A DNA stretch of 64,000 nt from Absidia repens (GCA_002105175.1 MCGE01000026.1:310001-374000), one strand, 5' to 3'; shown: positions 48,030 to 60,560, numbered from the stretch's first letter. The notes: generated from the letters alone by a model not told the origin. A program made the numbers and translations.

Positions 48030-49790
48030 TAGCACATGATATAGTTCAGCAAAAACGTCAACTCAATCTTCATTGTTGCAATTTTTTTATATTTAACGGA
48101 TCTTCTGAGTGTCGGTGAGTTACTGATTTGTGGTTTTTAATGGAAACTAAGTATCCATTTCCCATTTTGCACCTTAATAAGTGGCCACTTGGACCCAACA
48201 GGCTTCGTTTTTATTTTATTATAGCACATGCAAAATAAATGTTAAAACAAAAAGAACGAGCTTTGCTACTAGTAGCATGCTCGTTCTTATTCAGTCTAGT
48301 GGAGGTTACGCTGGCGGCATGGTCCTGATTGCTTGACATGAGTGGTAGAGCGGGAATTGGACCATGTTTCATATCAAGTGATCTAAAACTTTTAACCGTC
48401 AGTAGGTTTCTGTGCACGGATGTGGAGCAAAGTAGTCATTGATAAGTTAAAAAGTGCTGCACGCACAGCATGACCTATATTCATTTATGTGATTGGTTGA
48501 GCAGCAATATGGCCATCATCAATACTAATGTGGTCTAAGAGTGCTAACCAATTCCTTGATACGGCACTCACAAAACGGCTACAATAGCAACTTTTTTTTT
48601 TTTTATTATACGATGGGTCATAGTATATTTAATAAAAAGGGATGTTTTATTGAAATCTATTGGTAGATAATAAAACTAACGACAGGGCTAGGTCATTGTA
48701 ACAAAGAAATTAATGGAAGGATCTATTGGAGGAAGCATGAGGGAGTTATTGGGGGATCTGAGGGATGGTCAACGCCAATCTATATAGAATACTGTAAAAA
48801 GTGCTCTAATATACTGTACTGTACAGGGCAGACACGACATGAGAAAGGCTATAAATGGATATCTATTATTGGAAGCACTGTATAACAACTGTGAACACTA
48901 ATCTAGAGGGAGACGGTATTAAACAAGGAGATCTCTTGGACAAAGATATAAGAGAGATTGATAGGACACTTTCATTGAAGCAAGTAAAACGACATATTTT
49001 ATTCAGATGTATATATAGAGTTTTGAACAAACTAATACTAAACTAAGTTAATGAAGACACCAAAATGCCAACAAATGGTGCCATCAGATCCTAGATCCAA
49101 AATGAAAGGGACTCCTCATGCATCTTGTAATCCTTAAGCTGAAAACCCTTCTAAACTAGTCCTAACACTAATCTAAGTCCAATATAACCTTATAGAAGTC
49201 GAATGGTGAAGAAAAAAAAAAAAAAAAGGAAAAAAAGAAAAGGAAAAGAAACAGAGAGAGGAAGGGAGTAAACATTTTCACGTGGGCGGAATTTGAAATG
49301 AATTTTTTGTTAGTCTCTGGTGAAGATTTGGTCGATAAAAAAAAAGGAACTTTCCCTCTTTTTATATTGTATACAACAACCAACATCATTCCGCATAATC
49401 GACCTGGTGAATTTCTTCTCATGACATTAATAGCCTCCGTCCAACATCGACATCATGGTCGTTCTGTTCTCTTGACGCCTTCATACACAAAATGGAGCAA
49501 ATCTATCAAGCTTACTTAATCCTGCTACTGTCGAATAGTTTGCCATACGCCATTTCATAGCTTACCCTCTTTGATTAGAATAGTTTATCTGACGTTATGA
49601 TATTCTACAACAAGACACTCTTAACCTCCCCCATACACACACACTTGATTGTCCCATATTTAATAAGTATCATGTTGTTACCATTGGACTCATGTTTTAC
49701 TTTAGTTGTCATCGTTTATATCCGCATATGAATAAATATGACTTGTCTTTTTATTTTAACATCGTATCGCATACGTTTTGTTTGTCATGT
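48030..49790 (-). repeat. Dispersed non-coding repeat, copy F
   Basis: Reverse copy with both ends recognisable. The far right end has the reversed end motif AGTTCAGCAAAAACGTC near 48045. Subunits with CAACGCCAATC and GAACACTAATC are at about 48768 and 48892. The right-arm signal GACATATTTTATTCAGATG lies near 48993. A partly decayed hairpin (AAAGGGACT / AAAACCCTTC) spans about 49105-49152. The centre is CACGTG at 49279-49284 with GGGCGG. The left arm ends with the outward signal CATATGAATAAATATGACTTGTC, split here as TGAATAAATATGACTTG, near 49729. A TACTGTACTGTACTGTACAG run lies at about 48812-48831. Confidence 0.8.
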
Positions 49791-50544
49791 TGAAGGGTAC
49801 GCCCACACTGTACTGTGCAGTGCATGCGTGTGTGTCGAAAAAAAAAGAAAAAGAAAAAAAAAAAACAGCGAAGCGTGCATAAAAATGAGCAGCTAGGAGC
49901 GTATAAAGATACGATGGTTGAATTGCACTAAAAGATATGTCGTTGACCCACATAACGCCTTTTTTATTGGCAAACATCTTGGTATTGTCATTCCTCAACC
50001 CCTCACCAAAACCGAACAACTTGAAATGCTTATGGCGTATTTTTTTGTTTGTTTCTAAAAACAAAAACCACACCCCGCAACACCATGTACCCTTCGTTCC
50101 TATGACGTGGTGGAACGTTTTATTGTTAAAAGTAAAATAAATAAACTTATCATTTTTCGTGACCCTCCAATCTTTTTGCGCCCATATTGATCTGCACCTT
50201 ACAACAAAATAATAGTAAAATAAAAGATAGATACCCGTTTTGTGTATTGGATAGTCCCAGCAACTATACAGCAGTCATATATAAAAAATAAACTATATAA
50301 CCATCATAAAAACCCCAATAGTGCCAACACAGTAAAAAGAAACCATACAACCATCATAATTAAAATAAGGATATAGTTTTGTTTATTGGATAAAATATGT
50401 ATACTAGCAATAAAGATAATAAAATGATAGACTTTATTTATTATTAGGTAAAATATAAACTATACAAGTACAAATACAAATAGAGGAGGAGGAGGAGGAG
50501 GAGGGGAGGGAGCTAATTTTTTTTTGCTAAACGTTTCGCTAATT
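49791..50544. other. Intergenic, 3' side of the IP6 kinase gene
   Basis: No supported gene. An ACTGTACTGTGCAGTGC stretch lies near 49807, and a GGA repeat at about 50484-50510, close to the kinase stop codon. Confidence 0.45.
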
Positions 50545-51191
50545 CTACAAAGATTGGTCACCAAGGTCGTCAAACACATTACTATATTCTAAGCTAAGAA
50601 GGGAAGGATCGCCATCATGAGAGGTATAAATGGATTCAAAGTGATACACCAGTGACTTGAGGCCCAGGAGATACCCATAATCAGGCCCCTGATGTCGAGG
50701 GGGATATGTGAATGGAATGGTTGTTGTGTTTTCATTGCTATTTTTGTTGCCATCTGCATCGTCACCATCATCATCCTGATTACCATCGTTGTTGTAAAAT
50801 TGTTGTTGCATGTACTTTTGATGCTGTTGTACTTCCTTTTGAGTGACACAATGAGCAAAGTCGATGATGCGTAAATCAATATTCCGATCGTTGGTGGGAT
50901 GTCCATCGTAAATAATCAATAGTGAAGAGGTATAAAATCGGTAGTCGTCCATCGTTTTAATGATACTTGCGAGTCGTCGTAATCGTTGAAGGATGGTTGG
51001 AATATATTGGATCTGACAGCCTTGACCATTATCCAGATATCTTGCCAATGTTTCTTGAAACGTATCTATGGTCAATTTTCTACCGCAGTACTTGTCTTGG
51101 AATACGAAGTTTTGTTCCTGCATATCATAAACCTATAATAACATGTCAAAGATTAATATACTAAACCAGTGACAAAGGAAAAGGTTCTTGA

Positions 51192-51232
<41 letters not shown>

Positions 51233-52891
51233 CCAAAAAAAGATAAAAAAAAAAACACAACTTGCCTGCATGCCACAGATTCTAACACCCAATACCTTGC
51301 TGGTTGACTTTTCACATTTGATGGATTGGCTTCGCATCTTTGCGGTTGTAGCATCCGTACCATAAGCGCGAGTACCCATCTTCAGATCCAACACGCAAGG
51401 ATATCGCACACCGTCCGTCAAATCCTCCAGTAAAATGAATTTCTCGATATGATCGTCTGATGTTGAAGTGGAAGCTGCTGTCGTATCTGTACCCACTTTG
51501 TTGCTGGTATTCGTATTGCCTTCATTGTTGTTGTTGTTGTTTGCAAGTTGTTGTCGCACCTTTTGTAAATCGCGTTGGTAGACTTGGAGAGACCATGGAT
51601 TGTCTGGTGTTTGCCTTGTTGACCAGGATTTTATCGGAGAATGTCGGAGCGACGCCGTATCCACTAAGGGAGGCTCCAAGTCAATCACGTGGGTTTGCGA
51701 AGATGGTAATTGCTGTGGGGTTGTAGGTAACGTCGCATCGGCCATTATGTTCCCAGAAGGGGGTGGTGGAGACGGTGATGCCGAAGGATGTTTCATTCCA
51801 TGACCAATATAGGTAGTGCCAAGATCAGGGTTCCTTTGATTTCCATGAAGTGAGTCATCGCCCATATCATCCATCGTAAACAATGTATCGTGTGGATCGT
51901 CAATACCATGACTGACTTTGTTGAAGTTGTTGCTTTTGTTGGTGGTGGTGGTGGTGGTGGTATATATTTTTGACTGGGAAACGGGGTCAGATTTCATAGT
52001 AGGTCGTCGTTGGTCAAGAGAAATGTGATCCATGGCAAAAGACGTATTGTCGGAAGAGGAGGAAGGAGGTGGGGGAGAAGGGGGAGGAAGGGAAGGATGA
52101 TGGCCCACATGGTCCACTGCAGGGGCTGAGCTGCCTAGTAAAGAATTACCAACAGGTTCCCAAGATAAAGCCGACCGTTCGTCCAAACAGTGGGGTAAAG
52201 AAGATGCAAGTGGTGTACCCAATTGAGATATTGAAGATGAGGCAGATGATGGAGAGGAAGAGAAAGAATGTCCATTATGCCGTCGCTGTTGCCAATGATC
52301 AATCAATCGTAGTCGTTCACGGAGAGCCTTTGGAGAAAATACTTCATGTAGGACCTGTTCTTGAAAGGTTCGATGTAATGGAGTTGTATCCGATGATAAA
52401 GAGGGGGAGGAGGAACGCCGCTGTTTTTCTCTGCCATGACAAGCCCGCCAATCGCGTAAGAGGTGTTTGTTTTTATCAAAGGAAACTTCAGGTAAAGGTG
52501 TGTGACATTGCTGCCGATAGGTCACATTGAGGACACCAAGATATTGACACATGAAGGACAGAAGTTCAGGATGAGTTGCTTCCAAATGTTCATAAAATCG
52601 CTGTTCTTTGGTGGACACCGGTTTGCAAATAGCTCGTTTGGAGAAGCGGAATAAAGACGCATGTCCACCCACTTGATTGTTAAAGGGTAATAATGGAAGA
52701 GCTGTTGTAATTTTGGTGGGATCGAAATAGTGATCAGCGGCACAATTGGCAGCTGCTTTTTGTTGGTGATGGTCGAGTTGGTCATTGTCACTGCTTGTTG
52801 TACTACCAGTTGATGAAGAGCGTTCCCATTCAGAATCCAAATTGTCTTCGTAGTCAGAGATATTGCATTCCATAGAGTTGACTTGCATCAT
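50545..52891 (-). CDS. KCS1: Inositol hexakisphosphate kinase (KCS1-like)
   Basis: Two exons on the minus strand, 52891-51266 and 51132-50545, give 737 residues. The enzyme makes 5-PP-IP5 from IP6 and feeds phosphate and stress signalling. Seen: the IPK-family PxxxDxKxG motif as PCVLDLKMG (498-506), followed by [20 protein letters not shown] and the strand [17 protein letters not shown] (613-619); and the metal-binding DFA in RIIDFAHC (630-637); then [14 protein letters not shown]. The N-terminal [17 protein letters not shown] segment is the conserved opening of the kinase. About 400 residues of low-complexity sequence separate it from the catalytic core, a common arrangement in fungal Kcs1. 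The intron has a GC donor (CAG|GCAAGT) and an A/T run of about 40. Acidic tracts ([10 protein letters not shown]) interrupt the C-terminal domain. Confidence 0.92.
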
Positions 52892-53171
52892 AATGATTCC
52901 ATAAGAGAGAGGGAAGAAAAAAAGAAGAAAAAAAAGGGAAGAGGAGAGAGGAGAAAAAGAAGCAGAAGAAAGAAAAAAAGGAAAATTATAGAAAAAAAAA
53001 TCAATTTTGATAGGCGATTCAAAATAAACAATTCAAACAAAGGAGGGACTGAATAACACCCACAGAGAGTATATGAAGTGCAAGCCAAATTAACCAATAA
53101 GCACCTAAAACCTGTACACACACCATCTGGATCAACAAATAATTCGCAAAAGGTAAGTCAAAAATAATTTT

Positions 53172-53905
53172 TTATTTCAATTTTTGTTTGGCTATATCTA
53201 ATAAACACTGTTCTAAAGCGGGGGATAATTGCATCAAGCCTTTGTTGGTAACTAATCTATAGGCTGGCATGGCTTGATAAGTCTTGGCTTGAATTTGTCC
53301 ATCTTGTAAAAGTACACTACCAATGATATCCTCGGGTTTTGGAATACGTCCCCAAGGTGGTGGGTTGCGTTCGTCTCCAACATGTAACCATCTATATAAA
53401 TATATAAATATATATAGTTTATCATCAAAAAACAAACAATATGTTAGTTAGTATAAATACAAGTAGGCAATATTCTAGTTTCAACGTACCCTTCCTTTTG
53501 CCATTGAGCCATTCCTTTTAACGCTACGTCGTTTACTTGGTGAATATGTTCAGAGAAGACTTGGGTCATGTATTCCACAAACGCTGTGTTTGGAACAAAA
53601 GTCTTGGGGTCAACTTGATCTTGATATGGTGTCCAGCCAATAATAAACTCTGGGTAGTCTGTTAGTGATTTCTTGTCTAAATCCTTGCTTGATAAAATCG
53701 ACACAGCATACTTTTTGGACCCTGTACTGTTGTTCAAAGCGTGTACATGACCACTACCTAGAAGAAGGGGGTTTTGTTATTCTTCATGAGCATACATAGT
53801 GTATCGTTTTATTTATCGACCAATAAATGACTTACCTTTTGCAAGACTTGAGCTATATCTAATTTGTTGTAGTAGAGGTCCAGCCTTTGGTAATCGTGCA
53901 AACAT
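53172..53905 (-). CDS. Putative mitochondrial protein, function unknown
   Basis: Three exons on the minus strand (53905-53836, 53757-53490, 53391-53172) give 185 residues. The N-terminus MFARLPKAGPLLQQIRYSSS is basic and Ser-rich, like a mitochondrial presequence with an R-x-Y-S cleavage context. The rest contains well-formed blocks, including YPEFIIGWTPYQDQVDPKTF, a helical FVEYMTQVFSEHIHQVNDVA, and a Pro-rich RNPPPWGRIPKPEDIIGSVL followed by YQAMPAYRLVTNKGLMQL. They look conserved, but I do not recognise the family. No membrane segment is seen. The gene is divergent from SEC27, with about 410 bp between start codons. Confidence 0.78.
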
Positions 53906-54313
53906 GACAGTTTTTTAATAGGGAAAAAGAAAAAAAGCAACTGACAGTCCAAAAAAATAAAATGACGATGCTAAATTTAAATTCCCGCTTTTCTTCGCAC
54001 TCATTAATCGTCCCTCGCTCGACCTTTTTTTTTTTTTTTATTTCTTTTCTTCTTTTTTATACTAATCTCTAATTTCAATATGGTAATTTGTTATACCTGC
54101 GTGCAAAAGAATCATCTCGATGGATATAGCGGTAGTTATTATTGTTTGTTGAGGAATGACTTGAACAATAGTCACGTTGACAACAGAACAAAGATGACCA
54201 ACACGCGACTATCATCGTTTTATTCTTTCTACACCCCACCCCACCACTACCAAGAAAAAGCCTTCATCTTTACTAACCTTTGTTATTTCTTCTTCTTCAT
54301 CATCTTTTAGGGC
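53906..54313. promoter_or_regulatory. Bidirectional promoter, mitochondrial protein / SEC27
   Basis: Spacer of 408 bp between divergent start codons, with a T-rich tract at about 54027-54058. An ATG followed by GTAATT at 54080, and an acceptor TTTTAG before GGCATGCGA, suggest a 5' UTR intron for SEC27, possibly with the start codon itself split off. Confidence 0.5.
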
Positions 54314-57300
54314 ATGCGACTTGACATAAAGGTAAGAATTACTTAACACCATCTCCCATTGTCTGGATTGCCAAACTAATTTTGACCTTTTCATCTATTT
54401 TTTTTTTTAGCGTAAACTTCTCTCTCGTTCTGATCGTGTCAAGAGCGTCGATATTCATCCTACTGAACCTTGGGTGCTTGCAAGTTTATATAGCGGTCAC
54501 GTCTACATCTACAACTATGAAACACAGGTAGGCCCATCTTGTGCCAATATTTTGAAAATATCCTTCAGTTATTTATTCATCCCTTTTTCATTTCTCTCTT
54601 TCATCTTCCTTGATGACTTTTTATAGGCTTTGGTGAAAACTTTTGAAGTATCGGAAACACCAGGTAAGAATGATATTTAAAAATTCGCTACTATACATCA
54701 AATATCAAATATCAAATTATCTGATTGATTATCTTCCATCATAGTTCGTGCTGCCAAGTTCATTGCTCGTAAAAATTGGATTGTCACTGGCTCCGACGAC
54801 TCTCAAATCCGTATCTTTAACTACAACACGCACGAAAAGGTCGCCAGTTTTGAAGGACATCCTGATTACATTCGTTGTTTAGCCGTACATCCTACTCAAC
54901 CTTTGGTGGTATCTGGATCGGACGATATGACGATTCGTTTGTGGGATTGGGAAAAAGGATGGAAGTGCGTGCAAGTCTTTGAAGGTCATCTCCACTTTGT
55001 GATGCATCTCACGTTCAATCCCAAGGACTCGAATACTTTTGCTTCTGCTGGTTTGGATGGTATGGTCAAGGTCTGGTCTCTTGGCTCCAACGTCCCCAAT
55101 TTTACCTTGGAAGGTCATGAAAAGGGTGTCAATTTTGTGGATTACTATCATGGTGGTGACAAGCCTTACTTGATTTCTTGCGCTGATGACAAGTAAGTAG
55201 TAGTAGCTTTTTTTATTACTACGATTAACTAATATTGATCTGTCTCTTTTGAAAATAGTTTGATCAAGATCTGGGATTATCAAAACAAAAACTGCGTACA
55301 AACTTTGGAAGGCCATAGTCAAAATGTCAACTTCGCTGCCTTCCATCCTGAATTGCCTATCATTTTATCTGGTTCCGAAGATGGTACTGTCCGTGTCTGG
55401 CATTCCGACACGTATCGATTGGAAAACACTCTCAATTATGGCTTGGAACGTGCTTGGTGTATGTCATATCAAAAGGGTGGAAATAACGTTGCTTTTGGTT
55501 TTGATGAAGGCTCTGTCGTTATCAAACTCGGCCGTGACGAACCTGCTGTGTCAATGGATGCTTCTGGTAAAATCATTTGGGCTAAACATTCTGAAATTCA
55601 AACTGCAAATGTGAAGACTGGTGTTGGTAAGGCTTTTAGAAAAAAGATAGATGCTATATTTGTATATTTTGCTCATATTGACTTTCTCTCTTTTTTTATG
55701 CCTCTATGAAGATGACAATGTCAAGGATGGTGAACGTCTCGCTCTTCCAATCAAAGATCTCGGTAGCTGTGAAGTATACCCTCAAACATTACAACATTCC
55801 CCCAATGGCCGTTTTGTAGTCGTCTGTGGTGATGGTGAATACATTATCTATACCGCTTTGGCTTGGCGAAACAAAAGCTTTGGAAGTGGTCTTGGGTTTG
55901 TTTGGGCTGATGATTCAAATGTCTATGCCGTTCATGAGTCATCTTCTCGTGTTAAGATCTTCAAAAACTTCAAGGAACGTCCTGGGCTTTTACCAAAGTT
56001 GAACTACAGTGCTGAAAGTGTTCATGGTGGTGCCTTGTTGGGTGTCAAGGGAAATGGCTTTCTGAACTTCTATGATTGGGAAACTGGTGCGGTTGCTCGA
56101 CGCATTGATGTGGAAGCTAAAGAGGTAAGAAAAAAAGCCAAGTTGAAAGGGATCCTTAACTCAACTCCTTATTTGTTAATAAAAAGGTCTTTTGGTCCGA
56201 CGGTGGAGACTTGGTGGCTATTGCTTGTGAGGAATCTTTCTACATTTTACGGTACAACGCCCAAGCTTACAACAGCTTTATTGAATCCGGTGGAAATGTC
56301 GGTGAAGAAGGTGTCGAAGAAGCATTCGAATTTATCACTGAAATCGCTGAATCGTAAGTGTTTTAAAATAGATTATATTGTTTGGAAATTAAAACTTATG
56401 CATCGCTTTTCTATTACTTTATAGCGTGAAAACTGGACATTGGGCTGGCGATTGCTTTATTTACAGCAATGGGGCTAATCGCCTGAATTATCTTGTTGGT
56501 GATGAAATTTTCACCATTAGCCACTTTGACAAGTAAGTTCATATTATAGGTGTGGCGATAAATCATGCAATTTACTAAAATATATGTGTTTTTCAGACCA
56601 ATGTATCTCTTGGGCTATGCTCCTCGTGACAACCGTGTTTACGTGGCTGATCGTGATGTGGGTGTGTATAGCTATGCCCTCTCCTTGTCGGTGGTTCAAT
56701 ACCAAACAGCCATCTTACGTGGTGATGTGGAAGCTGCAAATGAACTCTTACCTCAAATTCCTCAAGACCAACGTGGACGTATTGCACGCTTTTTAGAAAC
56801 TCAAGATATGAAGGAACTTGCCTTAGATGTATCAACTGACTTGGAACAAAGATTTGATTTAGCTCTTCAACTGGGACGATTGGAAACAGCAATAGATATC
56901 GCTCGACAAGTAGACAATGATTCCAAATGGCGTACTTTAGGTGATGTCGCTTTACAAGCTTGGAACTTTACTTTGGCTGAAGAATGTTTACAAAAGGCAA
57001 AGGATCTTAGTGGCCTATTGCTCTTTTACACAGCTAGTGGTAATCAAACCGGTTTGCGTCAAGTGGCAGAACAAGCTAGTAAGTTTAGTTTCTTAAAAAG
57101 AAAAACATAGGATTAGATAGTATGACATACGGATGTACTCATCACACACATATATTGCACTTTTTTTTTCTAATGTAGTCGAGCAAGGCAAGAATAATAT
57201 TGCCTTTTCAGCATTATACGAACTTGGTGAAGTGGAACAGGTGATTGACTTATTGATCAAGACAGATCGTATTCCAGAAGCCGCTGTTTTTGCACGAACG

Positions 57301-57626
57301 TATGCTCCTCAACAAATGTCAAAGATTGTCAAATTATGGAAATCCAGCTTGGAAGGTCAAAACAGAAAAAAGGTGGCCGAAAGTTTGGCTGATCCAGCAG
57401 ACTATGCCAACTTGTTCCCTGATATGCAAAACGTAAGTAATCATAGCATACAATATGTAGTTCTTTTCTAAAACAAAATGCTAACTCTATCATTTGTATC
57501 GACTGTTTTCTTTCTTAGAACGCCGAACCTGATCTTCTCGATGTCAGTGAAGAAACGTCAACTCAAGAAGTAGTGAGCCCTGTCTCACCCGCCGCCGAAC
57601 CTGCCACAGTGGATGATTTACTTTAG
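54314..57626 (+). CDS. SEC27: Coatomer subunit beta' (beta'-COP)
   Basis: Eleven exons (54314-54331, 54411-54527, 54627-54663, 54745-55192, 55259-55626, 55712-56124, 56187-56353, 56425-56532, 56597-57078, 57179-57432, 57519-57626) give 839 residues. Beta'-COP is a COPI coat subunit that recognises dilysine cargo signals for Golgi-to-ER retrieval. The N-terminus [20 protein letters not shown] is the family opening. WD40 repeats follow to about residue 300 ([71 protein letters not shown]). The coatomer WD-associated region and the alpha-solenoid ([40 protein letters not shown]) come next. The tail is acidic and ends TVDDLL. The start was set at the ATG of MRLDIK. An upstream ATG at 54080 joined by splicing would add MG. 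AATAAA at 57859-57864. Confidence 0.95.
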
Positions 57627-58114
57627 ATTTGTAGTGATACTTTCCCCACCCATATTTCCCTCGCTTTTCTCCCTTACTCCCCCTTTTTTTTATTACAAGT
57701 ATATACACATACACTCCTCTGTGCTTCCCTGTATCCCTCCCTTTACATTTAGTCTCTATCTCTCTTTTTTTCTTTATCAAAATATATAGTACAGTTTATA
57801 TTTACAACTTGATCCCTCCACGCACATATTTATACTTCTATTTTGTCTTCCAATGAAAAATAAATAAAAAAAAAAGCCGTATACATTAGTCTCAATAAAT
57901 CAGGTGTCTTATTAAATGATTCAACGCTGGAGTTTGTTTTGTTGTTTTATGGAGTTGATGGTGATGTAGCGTATTTGTATGACATCACACATGATAGAGA
58001 AAAGTCAAAAAGGAGAAGAGGAAAAGATGGTTCTTCTTATATGGAGCAGTTCAGCAAGAGCGTCAAAAAAAAAAAAAAAAATTGACTCTCAACTCAACGA
58101 ATGCTATCATAATG

Positions 58115-58148
<34 letters not shown>

Positions 58149-58489
58149 CTACTTGACAAACAATGTTTCAACTACACGCCATTATAGTCAATATGAAAAA
58201 GATAACCTAAATACTCCTCTGCTAAACTATTAGGGAAGTGCATTTCCAGGTAGTAGATTTTTTAATCCCGCAATTCAATCATGGCAGGGCTGGATCAGAG
58301 CGAGGTAGGTGGCGTGTAAGGTTGTTTGTACCTTGGACGCTTCATTCCAACTCTCCGCCCCATTATTTGAACACATATACACATTGCTTTGTATTTTCTG
58401 CAATCAAATGAACCGTACAGTACTATACAGTGTGGTCATACCGATCCGACAAAACGAATTATGTATACGCATGATAGACGATGTAACGG
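57627..58489. other. SEC27 3' region and intergenic
   Basis: 3' UTR with AATAAA at 57859-57864. A T30 run lies at about 58118-58148. The reversed repeat end motif GCAGTTCAGCAAGAGCGTC is near 58027, and GTACAGTACTATACAG near 58415. No gene seen. Confidence 0.45.
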
Positions 58490-60110
58490 TAAAAAACAAG
58501 ACATATTTTATTCAAAATAGACACAAACTATGACCGCAACACTAAGCTGATCTAATAATAATAATAATAATAATGATAATATGAAATGTATGGCAACTAG
58601 GTGTCTGCGGATGGGTGGATAAGTGTGATGTGCATGTGTAGGGTGAAGGGGAGCAGGTACCTTGTGGTAGAATAAACTCAACTTGAAATAAACTAGTCTA
58701 ACCAAAAAGTGCAAGCTATTTTACAGAGTTCTACAGTAAAGAGGGGAAAATGAAACTAGTCAGAATTGTTCCATGGTGGAGCCTAAGTCATTATTTGAAA
58801 AGAACCACCAATTGCCAATGCGGAATGGTGACGGTTGGTCTGAACAAAGAAGAGATAGTGCCACGATGCTGCCATGACTGACTGCTATAAACGAAAGATA
58901 TAATTACCATAAAGCCTTTGTTGAATGGCGGCGGTGGATACTGTTATAATACGGGAGATAGCATGTTGACCATATTGAAAAGTGCTGTCTGATGGAAAAA
59001 AAAAAAAAAAGATGAAGGATGGTCCTTCTTTGTACCCATCAAAAAAAAAAAAAAAGGATTCAAAACCCGCCCACGTGAAATATTTATTTTCTTTCTCCCG
59101 TTTTTATTTTTTCGGTTCTCTTTCTTTTTGATTTTTTTTTTTTTTTCAACTTCTTCGGGTTAGGTTGGACTTGGAATAGTGTTAGGACTAGTTTAGAAGG
59201 GTTTTCAGCTCAGGGATTGGAAGATGCATAGGGAAACCCTTTCATTTTGGATGTAGGATCTGAAGGCACCAATAAGTAGTTTTTTGGAGCTTCCATTAGC
59301 TTGGTTTAGTATTAGTTTGTCATTTTATGTATCCACATCTCAATAAAATATATCTCTTTTTACACCATTTAATGAAAAAAAAAATTATGGGATTATGGGT
59401 GTCACTTATGTTTTTGCCCAAGAGATCCTTTTTCACGATCATCACTGTTGATTAATGTTGGATTGGTCATTGTTATACATCATTAACACCAGTCCCTTTA
59501 GTTTTTCATATGCCTTACACGGTACAATAGCTTCCGTTTTACAATTCTTCTTTCAATGAGTGTTGACCCTTTCTTCAACGCTCACATTAATATCCATCAT
59601 TCTCCCTCCAATAGATCCTTTGTTACTAAGAACTTCTCTCCTTTAGCTTAGTATCTACCAATATACTTCAATAATTTTTATTTTTATTTTTAGTTTTATT
59701 AACCATCCTTTAACCCGTCGTATATTTTGTAAGTGAGTCTATCCATTGCTATAGAGCCTTTTTTTCTTTTTTTCTTTTCTGCACTACCTAGACAGTACCG
59801 TCAGCGTAATTTCCACTATACTCTCTGCGTATAATCAGCTCGTTGTTTTATATTTTGATTAGGACATGACAAGAAAATAATGAAGCAGTGAAACCCCAAA
59901 GACCAGCAAAATGGAAAATGGTAGGAATGTCTAACTCCATCAAAAACTACACTTCAGTTCCCCCCCTCCCCTCCACCTTCATTGACTCCCAGTAGATTGG
60001 TATATATATATATATATATATATATCGTTTGAAGGTGAATATAAAAAGTCTGCAACAGCTAAGGTTTACTTTACTTATTGAACTGCGTCATAGTGTGATT
60101 GTGGTCTTTT
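58490..60110 (+). repeat. Dispersed non-coding repeat, copy G
   Basis: Forward copy. Left-arm signal GACATATTTTATTCAAAAT is near 58500 (outward on the minus strand). The centre is TTCAAAACCCGCCCACGTG with CACGTG at 59072-59077. The conserved hairpin block has AAGGGTTT at 59197-59204 and AAACCCTTT near 59234. The right-arm signal CTCAATAAAATATATCTC is near 59340. Degenerate subunits follow (TGTTGACC near 59560), then a TA repeat (about 60001-60025) and the end motif TATTGAACTGCGTCATAG near 60077. Confidence 0.8.
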
Positions 60111-60560
60111 GTATGACACATACATAATAGAGCAAACTAAAACAAAAGGACAAAAATGAAAGAAGGAAATTTTTATTATGATATACTGTACGATATATTG
60201 TAGATTTAAAAAAGCGAAAAAAAAGTAAGGAAGGCGGATGGATATCACTATAGAAAAAAACGCCATATATACCTTCACTCGAATAAATGAATTGTGTTTT
60301 GGAATGATTTAAATTCTATGTCTTTTATTGATGAAAATGATGTAGTATTTTTGCGGCCATTGCATGATAAAAAAAAAAAAAAAAAAAAGGAGCTGGAATC
60401 GTTTTTTATTATATATGGTATATTCAAAAAGAAAAAGCAAGGAAGGGAATGGGATATACACTGTGTATGATATATTAAATACTAAATGTAAAAGTGAAAT
60501 ACGGTAGAAGTAAAGGTATAAGGGGGGGTGGGGGAAGGGGAATCTAAACCAAGTGTATAA
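60111..60560. other. Intergenic, 3' flank of the CxxC protein gene
   Basis: AT-rich with an A-run (about 60369-60388) and a G-rich patch (60521-60540). No gene seen. Confidence 0.45.
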
